Origin: Acidimicrobiales bacterium
Lineage (GTDB): Bacteria > Actinomycetota > Acidimicrobiia > Acidimicrobiales > RAAP-2
Direction of reading: 5' to 3'
DNA length: 7,263 bases
Assembly: GCA_017883105.1 (NCBI GenBank)
Contig: JADGOF010000106.1
Location: 1-7,263 of the forward strand
The notes beneath the pieces were generated by a model, which was not told where the DNA came from, did not search any database, and saw nothing but the letters and a program-made list of their open reading frames with translations. Below, piece after piece: positions 1-6,602 of this stretch. Numbering within the stretch: position 1 is the stretch's first letter; every line of letters begins with the position of its first letter. A program made the position numbers and the translations under genes.

Positions 1-830
1 AGGGCTTCGGGGACGTACACCCGCTTGACGGCCGAGCACACCTGGCCGTTGTTGTTGAAGGCTCCGGCGAAGATGGCCTTGCCCACGATGGCCGGATCGT
101 TGCCTCCCAGCTCCAGGGTGACCTGCTTGAGGTCCGGTGCGGCGGACTTGGCCACTTTCTTTCCTGTCTCGATCGAGCCGGTGAAGCTGACCTTGCGAGG
201 GACCGGGTGTGCGGTCATCCAGGCGCCCAGCTCGTCTCCGCCGCTGACCACGTTGAGGACCCCCGGAGGCATGACGTCGCGCAGCAGCTCGGCCGTCTTC
301 AAGGTGGCCAGGGGAGTGAAGGGCGACGGCTTGAGAACCAAGGTGTTGCCGGCCAACAGGGCCGGGGCGATCTTCCAGAACGCCAGGGTGAGGGGGAAGT
401 TCCAGGGGGTGATGGCGGCCACCACGCCGACCGGCCTTCGCACCACTTCGACGATGGCCTCGGCATCGTCCTGGATGATCTGCGGCGGTGTCTCGAGGCC
501 GGCGAAGTACTGGCACCAGATGGCGGAGGCGAAGACCTCGATGTTGGCGTCACCGAGCGGCTTCCCTTGCTCGGCGGTGAGGATCGGGGCCAACTCGGTA
601 CCCGAGACCAGCAGCACGTCGGCCATCTTCACCAGGGTGGCACGCCGGACGCTCTCGTCGGCCTTCCAGTCCCGCTGTGCCTTGGCTGCCGCGTCGAACG
701 CCGCGTCCAGCTGCTGCGGTGTGCACTCGGGAGCATGGGCGAACACCTCGCCGTTGGCCGGATTGACGACGCCGAAGGAGCTGGTCGCCGGAACCGAGTC
801 TCCCCCGATGGTCATGACGAAGTCGGACAT
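1..830 (-). CDS. NAD(P)-dependent aldehyde dehydrogenase, AldA-like, partial (C-terminus beyond window)
   Basis: This is a cytosolic ALDH-superfamily enzyme that would oxidise an aldehyde to the acid with NAD(P)+. Only the first 276 codons are present; the family is usually about 450-500 residues. Visible in order are the TPWNFPL motif with the transition-state Asn at residue 144, the cofactor Lys in LKPSPFTPL at 167, the Rossmann motif FTGSIETGK near 216-224, the general base Glu in LELGGNDPAIV at 240, and the nucleophile Cys in NNNGQVCSAVKR at 265. The N144-K167 spacing (23) matches the family. The E240-C265 spacing is 25, not the usual 34, so about nine residues are missing between AIV and GKAIF. 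The ATG at 830-828 is preceded by a GGGGGAA ribosome-binding site with six-base spacing. The WNFPL, SPFTPL and GQVCxAxKR signatures recall the Streptomyces AldA-like group (recalled, not searched). The substrate is not determinable. It lies 46 bp downstream of the exporter gene on the same strand, probably in one operon. Confidence 0.93.
   Translation of the reverse strand, partial: MSDFVMTIGGDSVPATSSFGVVNPANGEVFAHAPECTPQQLDAAFDAAAKAQRDWKADESVRRATLVKMADVLLVSGTELAPILTAEQGKPLGDANIEVFASAIWCQYFAGLETPPQIIQDDAEAIVEVVRRPVGVVAAITPWNFPLTLAFWKIAPALLAGNTLVLKPSPFTPLATLKTAELLRDVMPPGVLNVVSGGDELGAWMTAHPVPRKVSFTGSIETGKKVAKSAAPDLKQVTLELGGNDPAIVGKAIFAGAFNNNGQVCSAVKRVYVPEA
74..94 (-). other. Site of apparent nine-residue deletion in the aldehyde dehydrogenase
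   Basis: The codons read ...GGNDPAIV directly followed by GKAIFAGAF. In ALDH proteins the AIV strand is normally followed by a loop and helix start of the type LxDxDxDxAV before the helix that leads to FxxxGQxC. That acidic stretch is absent, which equals 27 nt and leaves the reading frame open. The comparison with the family is from memory of ALDH2 numbering (E268, C302). Confidence 0.75.
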
Positions 831-834
831 GTGA

Positions 835-841
835 TTCCCCC
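835..841 (-). promoter_or_regulatory. Ribosome binding site of the aldehyde dehydrogenase gene
   Basis: On the minus strand GGGGGAA is followed by CAC and neighbouring bases and then ATG, about six bases from the purine run. It supports the start at 830. Confidence 0.55.
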
Positions 842-876
842 GGTGTTCGATGGTGCGGTTCTCCGCCGAACCTACC

Positions 877-3108
877 TCAGACCGGTACCGGCTCCGGTTC
901 GGCCGGCGCAGCCGGTCCGCTCGGATTCTCCGGTCCTCCGCTCTTTTCGGGCAGCTCCGGATCGACCGACACGTGGGGCAGGATGCGGTCGAGCCAACCG
1001 GGGAACCACCAGTTGTTCTTGCCGAACAGGAACATCAACGCCGGGACGATGGCCATCCGGATGAGCACCGCATCGATGAGGATGCCCCCGGCCAGTCCGA
1101 GCCCGAACTCCTTGATGACCCGGACACCGCCGAGGATGAACGAGCCGAACACCAGGATCATGATGAGGGCGGCGGCGGTGATGGTCTTGCCGGTGGCAGC
1201 CAACCCGTTGCGTACTGCGGTGCGGTTGTCCCCGGTCGAGAGCCACTCCTCTTGGATTCGGCTGATGAGGAAGACCTCATAGTCCATGGACAGGCCGAAG
1301 AGGATGGCGAACATCATCACCGGTAGGAAGGCTTCGATCGGCCCCGGGCGATTGACCTGCAAGACCGATCCCAACCATCCCCACTGGAACACGGCCACCA
1401 GTACCCCGAAGGCGGCCCCGATGGAGAGAAGGTTCATGACCGCGGCGGTGAGAGGGATGATGATGCTCCGGAACACCATTGCCAGCAGGAGGAACGAGAG
1501 CACCACCACCAGGCCGATGAAGAGGGGCAGCTTGGAGGTCAACACACGCGCGAAGTCGACGAAGATGGCGGTATTGCCGCCCACGTAGACCTGCACGCCG
1601 GAGTTGGCTACGGCGGCGGGAATGGTCTGTTGCCGCAGATGGTCGATCAGGTCGGTGATTGCCGCCGCTTGAGGGGACGACTGTGGGTACACGGTGATCA
1701 GTGAGACTGTCTTGCCGTTCTTCTCCGGAAGCGACACAGGAGTGACCACCTTGGCCACGTTGGGCTGCCTCTTCACAGCGGCGGCGAGCTGGTCGAGCGC
1801 CTGGGTGTTGCCCTGTCCGGTGTTTTCGGTCACGAGGAGCAGCGGACCGTTGAAGCCGGGCCCGAAGCCGGTGGCCAGCAGGTCATAGGCCTGTCGGGTG
1901 GTGGTGCCGGTCGGGTCGTTGCCCTGATCGGACGAGCCCAGGCGCAGGGAGAAGAACGGCAGGGCGATCAGGACCACCACGATGAGGGCCACCAGCGCCG
2001 GGAGCACTGGGCGCTCGCGGATGAAGTCCGCCCACCTGGGCCAGAATCCCTTGGTGCTGGCCCCGATCACCCTCGGGCCGTTGGCGGCCAGGCCCTTCTT
2101 CTGCTTCCTGCTCAACACCCGGGGTCCGATGAACGAAAGGAAGGCAGGGAGCAGGGTCAGGGCGGCGATCATGGTGAACGAAACGCCGATCGCCGCGGCG
2201 ATGGCCAGGCCGTAGAGGAAGGACACTCCGAGGGCAAACATGCCGAGGAGGGCGATGCACACGATGATCCCGGCAAACAACACGGCGCGTCCCGAGGTGT
2301 TGACGGCGGTGACGATGGAGGACTCGACGTCGGTGCCGGCGATGAGGCCCTGCCGGTGACGGGTGACGATGAACAGGGCGTAGTCGACCCCTACCCCGAG
2401 ACCGATCAGCAGGATCAGCTCGGTCGAGAACTGCGGCATCTTCAGCAGGTGGCTGAGCAAGCCGATCACTCCGATGGCTGTGCCGAGCGATGCCAGGGCG
2501 GACACCAGGGGAAGGGCCATGGCGAAGACGGAGCCGAAGACGAGCAGGAGGACGATCCCGACCAGAATGATCCCGAGTCCGGAACCGCCGAAGGACTGCT
2601 TGTCCGCCGACTCGGCCACCTGGCCGGCCACCGCGACCTGGAGATTGGCCCCCTGGGCTGTCTGGGCGGTGGCCACGAACTGCTTGGCCAATGTGGTTGA
2701 GATGTTCTGTGACTGTCTGTTGAACGTGACGGTGGCGAACCCGGTGGTGCCGTTCCCACTCACCTGTGTCGAACCGCCGGGCCCGTACGGGCTGGCGATC
2801 ACCGAGACGTGGGGCACCTGCTTCACCTTGGCCAACATGGTGTTGATGGAGGCTTCGACGGAGGGGTCGGTGACCAAGGCGCCGCCGGTGGTGTGGAACG
2901 CGATCTGCTCGCGGTCGCCGGCCACGCTGGGGGCGGCCGACTCCAGCAGGGAGAGCGCCTGGGTCGACTCGGTGTTGGGCAGCGAGAAGCTGTTGGAATA
3001 GGCGGTGCCGATGGACGCGGAGAGGAAGGTGGCCCCTACCAGTGCAGCGAGCCACAGGAGGACCACGATGAGGCGATGGCGGACGCACCATGTGGCAAGG
3101 GCCTTCAT
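877..3108 (-). CDS. MMPL/RND-family membrane transporter (MmpL/YdfJ type)
   Basis: This is an inner-membrane RND-superfamily exporter of 743 residues, a normal length for the MMPL group; members export lipids or small hydrophobic compounds using the proton gradient. Two MMPL repeats are visible. TM1 is near 13-33, followed by an extracytoplasmic domain near 34-175 and TM2-TM6 near 177-327. TM7 is near 368-388, followed by a second outer domain near 389-525 and TM8-TM12 near 528-695. The proton-relay Asp-Tyr pairs are present in both halves: GVGVDYALFIV (Asp 242) in TM4 and GLSMDYEVFLISRI (Asp 609) in TM10. The last 30 or so residues are a Pro/Glu-rich cytoplasmic tail. I chose the ATG at 3108-3106 because GAGGAG lies nine bases upstream and the protein then opens with MKALATWCVRHRL, a typical MMPL start. 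An in-frame ATG at 3177 would add 23 polar residues with no family counterpart. The substrate is unknown. The downstream neighbour is the aldehyde dehydrogenase. Confidence 0.95.
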   Translation of the reverse strand: MKALATWCVRHRLIVVLLWLAALVGATFLSASIGTAYSNSFSLPNTESTQALSLLESAAPSVAGDREQIAFHTTGGALVTDPSVEASINTMLAKVKQVPHVSVIASPYGPGGSTQVSGNGTTGFATVTFNRQSQNISTTLAKQFVATAQTAQGANLQVAVAGQVAESADKQSFGGSGLGIILVGIVLLLVFGSVFAMALPLVSALASLGTAIGVIGLLSHLLKMPQFSTELILLIGLGVGVDYALFIVTRHRQGLIAGTDVESSIVTAVNTSGRAVLFAGIIVCIALLGMFALGVSFLYGLAIAAAIGVSFTMIAALTLLPAFLSFIGPRVLSRKQKKGLAANGPRVIGASTKGFWPRWADFIRERPVLPALVALIVVVLIALPFFSLRLGSSDQGNDPTGTTTRQAYDLLATGFGPGFNGPLLLVTENTGQGNTQALDQLAAAVKRQPNVAKVVTPVSLPEKNGKTVSLITVYPQSSPQAAAITDLIDHLRQQTIPAAVANSGVQVYVGGNTAIFVDFARVLTSKLPLFIGLVVVLSFLLLAMVFRSIIIPLTAAVMNLLSIGAAFGVLVAVFQWGWLGSVLQVNRPGPIEAFLPVMMFAILFGLSMDYEVFLISRIQEEWLSTGDNRTAVRNGLAATGKTITAAALIMILVFGSFILGGVRVIKEFGLGLAGGILIDAVLIRMAIVPALMFLFGKNNWWFPGWLDRILPHVSVDPELPEKSGGPENPSGPAAPAEPEPVPV

Positions 3109-3326
3109 TACGGGGAACTCCTCATCATTGGATCTGGGGGGATTCGGGCACCGGCGGGAGGTCGGCACTTTCGCCATTGTCCTCTACCGGTTCGAGAGAC
3201 ATTCTCGCCGATAGCCGCGGTGAATTGGTCGATCGTGGCCGGGTGGCGCAGGAGCTACCGGACGGGGCAGGTTGTTGCTTGCATGTGGTCTCACCCCAGG
3301 CTTCGGATCTGGGCGATCATCACGGG
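3109..3326. other. Divergent intergenic region between the MMPL gene and the FUSC-like remnant
   Basis: This stretch of 218 bp should hold promoters for both directions. I looked for TANNNT -10 hexamers at sensible distances on both strands and found none I would defend. A nine-base direct repeat GGATCTGGG occurs near 3130 and near 3305, one copy close to each gene start, but this could easily be chance. No convincing coding sequence or RNA gene is visible. Confidence 0.5.
3118..3123 (-). promoter_or_regulatory. Ribosome binding site deciding the MMPL start
   Basis: GAGGAG on the minus strand, nine bases ahead of the ATG at 3108, is close to the anti-Shine-Dalgarno complement. It favours this start over the longer in-frame ATG at 3177. 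Confidence 0.7.
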
Positions 3327-3621
3327 ATGAGCGGACCGTCCAGCGATCCGCGGCCGTCCGGGCCGGAGCCACGCATTCCGGCCCCTGCGCTCGAGTCGCT
3401 CCGATCCCGGCCATTCAGCGATCTCTTCACCCTGGCGCCGGGCCGACCGGCCGTGGTGGTCGGCCTTCGCATGGCCCTGGTGATCACCGTCGATGATCGA
3501 AGCGGCCACGAGCGGCATCGTCGATGCGCTGGCCGACCTCCGCCGCGATCTCACCGAACTGGGCGAGGCCAGGGCCGCGGGTTCCGGAAGCGGTGCCGAT
3601 AGCCATCGTCCTGCGTCATGA
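3327..3621 (+). pseudogene. Remnant of a FUSC-like (aromatic-acid exporter-type) gene: N- and C-terminal ends joined out of frame
   Basis: From the ATG at 3327 one frame reads about 55 codons with strongly G/C third positions. It is a Pro/Ser-rich start, then PFSDLFTLAPGR and PAVVVGLRMALVITV, which looks like the amphipathic entry and the first half of TM1 of FUSC-type membrane proteins. After about 3485 this frame becomes Arg/His/Pro-rich nonsense. A second frame (3493-3621, closed upstream by TGA at 3481) then reads a tidy acidic, Ala/Leu-rich helix, IVDALADLRRDLTELGEA, and a short Gly/Ser tail ending at TGA 3619-3621. That looks like the C-terminal end of a protein. The simplest reading is one gene whose whole centre (most membrane segments) has been lost, shifting the frame at the junction. 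The family name rests on a short N-terminal likeness. Alternatives are a 42-residue stand-alone ORF from the ATG at 3493, or an assembly collapse. The next gene starts seven bases later. Confidence 0.5.
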
Positions 3622-3628
3622 TTGGCAG

Positions 3629-4402
3629 GTGGAGACCCCCGTACGCCTGATCCCGCTCGACGGCGCCTACAACTTCCGTGATCTCGGTGGGTATGCCGGC
3701 AAGGACGGACAGTCGACCCGATGGGGGAGGCTGTTCCGCAGCGACACCCTCCATGAGCTCACCGTCGCCGACGTGGCCACTCTCCGGTCACTGGGACTGA
3801 CCACTGTCATCGACCTGCGGACCGAGCGGGAACTTGCCCGCACCGGCCGGGGACCTCTCGAACCGGAGCCGATCGCCTACCGGCACCTGTCTGTGGTCCG
3901 GGAGGGCGAGGCCGGGGGAGAGACGATGGCGGCCCCGGCGGGCGACGACCTCTCCGAGCGGTATCTCTGGTACCTCGAGGTCGGCCGGCAGCCCCTGGTC
4001 GAGGCCCTGGGCCTCCTGGGTGAGCCGGGCTCGTGTCCGTTGGTGTTCCACTGCGCAGCAGGCAAGGACCGCACCGGGGTGTTGGCCGCACTGGTGCTCG
4101 ACATCCTGGGGGTGGACCCCGGGGTCATCGTCGCCGACTACGTGATCACTGCGGGCCGGATGTTGCTGATCATGGAGCGCTATCGGGCAGATCCGGCATT
4201 CGCCTCGAGGTTGACCATGGTGCCGGCCTCGCGCTTCGGCGTGGAGGCCGCCACCATGGAGCGCTTCCTCCACCTGCTGCACGGACGATTCGGCGGGGCG
4301 TGGGAGTGGGCCGTGGCCTCGGGAGTCTCCCCGCACTCCCTCCGGCAGATGGAAGATCTCCTCCTCGATCGTGGTCCGGGAGGTCCCCGCCACCCGGAGT
4401 AG
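3629..4402 (+). CDS. Tyrosine-protein phosphatase (Y_phosphatase3 / MptpB-LipA-like family)
   Basis: This is a cysteine-based protein or phosphoinositide phosphatase of 257 residues, the normal size for the family. Visible marks are the N-terminal AYNFRDLGGY motif at 13-22, WGRLFRSDTLHELT at 32-45, the IDLRTERE strand-turn at 61-68, and the P-loop HCAAGKDRTG at 141-150. In the P-loop, Cys142 is the nucleophile, Arg148 binds phosphate, and Lys146 and Asp147 are typical of this dual-specificity subgroup. No signal peptide or membrane segment is evident, so it should be cytoplasmic or released without a classical signal. I chose the GTG at 3629 because the family motif NFRDLGG usually begins within about 20 residues of the start. 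The in-frame ATG at 3524 and GTG at 3593 lie inside the upstream gene remnant. No clear ribosome-binding site is seen, and coupling to the stop seven bases upstream is plausible. Mycobacterial relatives act in virulence or phosphoinositide dephosphorylation; the role here is unknown. Confidence 0.92.
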   Translation: METPVRLIPLDGAYNFRDLGGYAGKDGQSTRWGRLFRSDTLHELTVADVATLRSLGLTTVIDLRTERELARTGRGPLEPEPIAYRHLSVVREGEAGGETMAAPAGDDLSERYLWYLEVGRQPLVEALGLLGEPGSCPLVFHCAAGKDRTGVLAALVLDILGVDPGVIVADYVITAGRMLLIMERYRADPAFASRLTMVPASRFGVEAATMERFLHLLHGRFGGAWEWAVASGVSPHSLRQMEDLLLDRGPGGPRHPE

Positions 4403-4438
4403 GGATCGGGGGGATGCCTGCGGGCCGGGTACTCCCTC

Positions 4439-4444
4439 TACACT
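4439..4444 (+). promoter_or_regulatory. Candidate -10 element (TACACT), leaderless arrangement
   Basis: The hexamer TACACT fits the actinobacterial TANNNT -10 consensus and ends six bases before the GTG at 4451. Transcription starting about seven bases downstream would begin on or next to that GTG, giving a leaderless mRNA. No good -35 hexamer is visible, which is common in these bacteria. Confidence 0.5.
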
Positions 4445-4450
4445 GAAGGG

Positions 4451-5050
4451 GTGGTTGCTTCGATGTGGGTGCCGATCCTGGCGGGCGTGGTGGTGTTCTT
4501 CGGCCTCGCGCTGACCGCGGCGGCCATCGGCGGCTTCGTCCTCTGGCGGTTCGCCCGCCGGAAGTGGAGAGCCTTCCACTCCCACGGACCGGTGGTTCTA
4601 GCCATGGCGATCTGGGAGATCACCGCCTCGAGGCGCCGCGGCGGTGCGCCGGCGTCGGCGGACGATGTCAACCGATGGACGGCGCGACGGGTCCGCAAGG
4701 AGATGTGGCGATCGGTCGATCAGGCCGATGCCGCGGTTAGGGCCGCTGACCAAGCAGGGGCTCCGACGGCGGACCTGCCGTCACTGTGCCGGCGGTTGCA
4801 GGCCGCGGCGATGGATCTCGACAAGGTACTGCGGGTCGAGATGGCAGGGCCGGTACCGGTGGAAGTGTCCTCGCAGACCCGCGACATCATGCAGGCCGCC
4901 TCCGACGTCCAGCGCGCCGCGGTGGTGTCGGCCAGCGACGCCACCGGGCAGCGGGTCCGCGAGCTCACCCGCGACGCCGACCACGAGATCCGGTTGCTCG
5001 ATGCCGGACTGGCCTCCGCCCAGGCCGCACTGCCTCCTCGTCATCGCTGA
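4451..5050 (+). CDS. Hypothetical single-pass membrane protein with helical cytoplasmic region
   Basis: I do not recognise this family. The 199-residue protein opens with one hydrophobic segment (about residues 6-32, rich in Ala, Val, Gly and Phe). A strongly basic stretch follows (RFARRKWR, then ASRRRGG), so the N-terminus should face out and the rest should be cytoplasmic. Residues about 70-195 contain no further membrane segment and read as Ala-rich, charged helices (QADAAVRAADQAG, LCRRLQAAAMDLDKVLRVEM, RVRELTRDADHEIRLLDAGL), possibly coiled coil. There are two start options. One is GTG 4451, six bases after a -10-like hexamer (leaderless). The other is ATG 4463, with the purine run GAAGGGG about 11 bases upstream, giving 195 residues. 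I give the longer form but cannot decide. Codon third positions are G/C-rich as in real genes here. It follows the phosphatase by 48 bp on the same strand and converges on gabT. Confidence 0.8.
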   Translation: MVASMWVPILAGVVVFFGLALTAAAIGGFVLWRFARRKWRAFHSHGPVVLAMAIWEITASRRRGGAPASADDVNRWTARRVRKEMWRSVDQADAAVRAADQAGAPTADLPSLCRRLQAAAMDLDKVLRVEMAGPVPVEVSSQTRDIMQAASDVQRAAVVSASDATGQRVRELTRDADHEIRLLDAGLASAQAALPPRHR

Positions 5051-5054
5051 GTGA

Positions 5055-5074
5055 TGGTGGGCGAAAGCCCATCA
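5055..5074. terminator. Hairpin between convergent genes, possible bidirectional terminator
   Basis: The arms TGGTGGGC (5055-5062) and GCCCATCA (5067-5074) form an eight-pair stem, including one G-T pair, closed by a GAAA tetraloop. It sits four bases after the stop of the hypothetical membrane protein gene and eleven bases beyond the stop of gabT, where a shared terminator would be expected. Neither side has a T tract, so intrinsic termination is not proven; actinobacterial terminators often lack one. Confidence 0.55.
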
Positions 5075-5085
5075 ACCGTCGAAGG

Positions 5086-6459
5086 TCAGATCGCCGCGCC
5101 GGCTAGGACCTCGGTGATCGCTCCGGTCAGGACGTCGAGCCCGTCAACAAGGAGGGCGTCGTCGATGACCAGCGGGGGAAGGAGCCGGATGACGTTTCCG
5201 TAGCTTCCGCAGGAGAGCACCACCACGCCGGCCTGGTGGCAGGCGTGGACGATGCGGCGGGTGGCAACGGGATCGGGCTCGGTCGTGCCGGGCCGGACGA
5301 TCTCCATGGCCATCATGGCCCCCCGGCCACGGATGTCGCCGATGGCCGGATGTGCGGCTTGCAGGGGTCGGAGGACCTGTTCGACGGCCGCCCCGATGCT
5401 CCGGGCTGCACCGATGAGGTCTTCGTGCTTCATGGTCTCGATCGAGGCCAGGGCGGCGGCGCACGCCACGGGATTGCCTCCGTAGGTACCACCGAGGCCG
5501 CCGGCGTGCACGCCGTCCATCAAGTCGGCCCGCCCGGTCACCGCGGCCAGGGGCATCCCACCGGCCAGTGCCTTGGCCGTGGTCAGGAGATCGGGGACCA
5601 CCCCTTCGGCATCGCAGGCGAACCAGTCGCCGGTGCGGCAGAAACCGGTTTGGATCTCATCGGCGGCGAACACCACGCCGCTCTCGCGTGACCAGGCGGC
5701 GATGGCCGGCAGGAAGCCGGGAGCGGGCACCACAAAACCGCCCTCGCCCTGGATGGGCTCGATCAGGACGCAGGCCACGTTGTCCGCTCCGACCTGGCGC
5801 TCGATCTGCTCGATGGCGCGGGTGGCGGCCTGCTCGCCGGTCATCCCGTCGGGATCGCGGTACGGATAGGACATGGGTACCCGGTAGACCTCGGGGGCGA
5901 AGGGCCCGAACTTGTCCCGGTAAGGCATGTTCTTTGCGGTGAGGGCCATGGTCAGGTTGGTGCGGCCGTGGTAGGCGTGGTCGAATACCACCACCGCTTG
6001 TCGGCCCGTGACGTGACGGGCGATCTTCACCGCGTTCTCCACAGCCTCGGCTCCGGAGTTGAACAAAGCGGTCCGCTTCGCATGGTCGCCCGGGCTGAGC
6101 TCGTTGAGCGTCTCGCACACCTCAACGTACGGGGCGTAGGGCGTGACCATAAAGCAGGTGTGACTGAATCGCTCCACCTGGGACTGCACCGCCTCGACCA
6201 CCCGCGGCGCACCATGACCCACACTGACCACGGCGATACCGGAGCCCAGATCGATCAGTGCATTGCCGTCCACGTCGACCACGATGGCCCCCGAGGCTTC
6301 GGCCACGTACACCGGGAAGCTCGAGCTCACCCCGTGGGCCACCGCGGCGGAACGGCGCCGATCGAGCGCCCTCGACTTCGGCCCGGGTAGCTCGGTGACC
6401 AGGTTGCGCTGTTGCTTGATCGGGTCGGTCTGCACACCGAGGAGAGTAGTGGACGGCAT
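5086..6459 (-). CDS. gabT: 4-aminobutyrate aminotransferase (GABA transaminase)
   Basis: This is a cytosolic PLP-dependent class III aminotransferase that converts GABA and 2-oxoglutarate to succinic semialdehyde and glutamate. Its 457 residues match the family. Compared with E. coli GabT numbering as I recall it, every key position is present. The PLP-binding Lys is in TTAKALAGG (296, equivalent to K268), and the Asp in ADEIQTG is 267 (D239). IEPIQGEGG carries Glu 234 and 239 (E206, E211), AYHGRT carries Tyr163 and Arg166 (Y138, R141), and NVIRLLPPL carries Arg425 (R398). NSGAEAVENAVKIAR at 134-148 is the phosphate-binding region. The Arg166, Glu239 and Arg425 set is what separates GabT from ornithine or acetylornithine aminotransferases, so I favour GabT; 5-aminovalerate or beta-alanine as alternative substrates remain possible. 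The start at ATG 6459 gives the usual short lead to ELPGPKS. There is no clear ribosome-binding site; the sequence CTACTGAT five bases upstream is at best a degenerate -10. It is transcribed alone and converges on the hypothetical gene. Confidence 0.94.
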   Translation of the reverse strand: MPSTTLLGVQTDPIKQQRNLVTELPGPKSRALDRRRSAAVAHGVSSSFPVYVAEASGAIVVDVDGNALIDLGSGIAVVSVGHGAPRVVEAVQSQVERFSHTCFMVTPYAPYVEVCETLNELSPGDHAKRTALFNSGAEAVENAVKIARHVTGRQAVVVFDHAYHGRTNLTMALTAKNMPYRDKFGPFAPEVYRVPMSYPYRDPDGMTGEQAATRAIEQIERQVGADNVACVLIEPIQGEGGFVVPAPGFLPAIAAWSRESGVVFAADEIQTGFCRTGDWFACDAEGVVPDLLTTAKALAGGMPLAAVTGRADLMDGVHAGGLGGTYGGNPVACAAALASIETMKHEDLIGAARSIGAAVEQVLRPLQAAHPAIGDIRGRGAMMAMEIVRPGTTEPDPVATRRIVHACHQAGVVVLSCGSYGNVIRLLPPLVIDDALLVDGLDVLTGAITEVLAGAAI

Positions 6460-6602
6460 GGTTGATCAGTAGGTCGACGGGCGTCGTGACCGGGCCAGAG
6501 CGCCCCCTCCTCGCGCCGTGAAGGGCGCCCATCGTGGTGGAACCCATCGCGCCCCCCGGCGACCCCGGTCGGTCCGGTACCCATGCGGTAGTGTCCCCAT
6601 TC
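6460..6602. other. Divergent promoter region between gabT and the glycosyltransferase gene
   Basis: 143 bp. It contains an inverted repeat GCGCCC (6500-6505) and GGGCGC (6523-6528) with a 17-base loop; the second arm is part of the palindrome GGGCGCCC. With this base composition it may be chance, or it may be an operator. No coding sequence is visible. Confidence 0.4.
6589..6594 (+). promoter_or_regulatory. Candidate -10 element (TAGTGT), leaderless arrangement
   Basis: TAGTGT fits TANNNT and ends eight bases before the GTG at 6603. No purine-rich ribosome-binding site lies in front of that GTG, so a leaderless transcript beginning at or next to it is the natural reading. Confidence 0.5.

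Noticed and set aside
857..872. Inverted repeat GGTTC/GAACC between the exporter and dehydrogenase genes
   Set aside because: Only five pairs with a six-base loop and no T tract; too weak to call a terminator or processing site.
207..1064. Long plus-strand open frame opposite the dehydrogenase and exporter genes
   Set aside because: It is antisense to two clearly recognised genes, its translation is Gly/Arg-rich and low in complexity, and it spans both genes and the gap; typical GC-rich shadow.
3109..3177. Longer start of the MMPL protein at ATG 3177
   Set aside because: The added 23 residues are polar and unlike MMPL N-termini, while ATG 3108 has a GAGGAG site at correct spacing.
3618..3621. 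ATGA overlap suggesting translational coupling to the phosphatase
   Set aside because: The ATG at 3618 is in a different frame from the phosphatase and reaches a stop after ten codons.
3524..3628. N-terminal extension of the phosphatase from the in-frame ATG at 3524
   Set aside because: The added residues are a Pro/Arg-rich out-of-frame reading of the upstream C-terminal remnant; the family motif NFRDLGG sits near the start in relatives, which fits GTG 3629.
3788..4585. Long minus-strand open frame opposite the phosphatase
   Set aside because: Arg/His/Pro/Gly-rich composition with no motifs, opposite a recognised enzyme; shadow frame.
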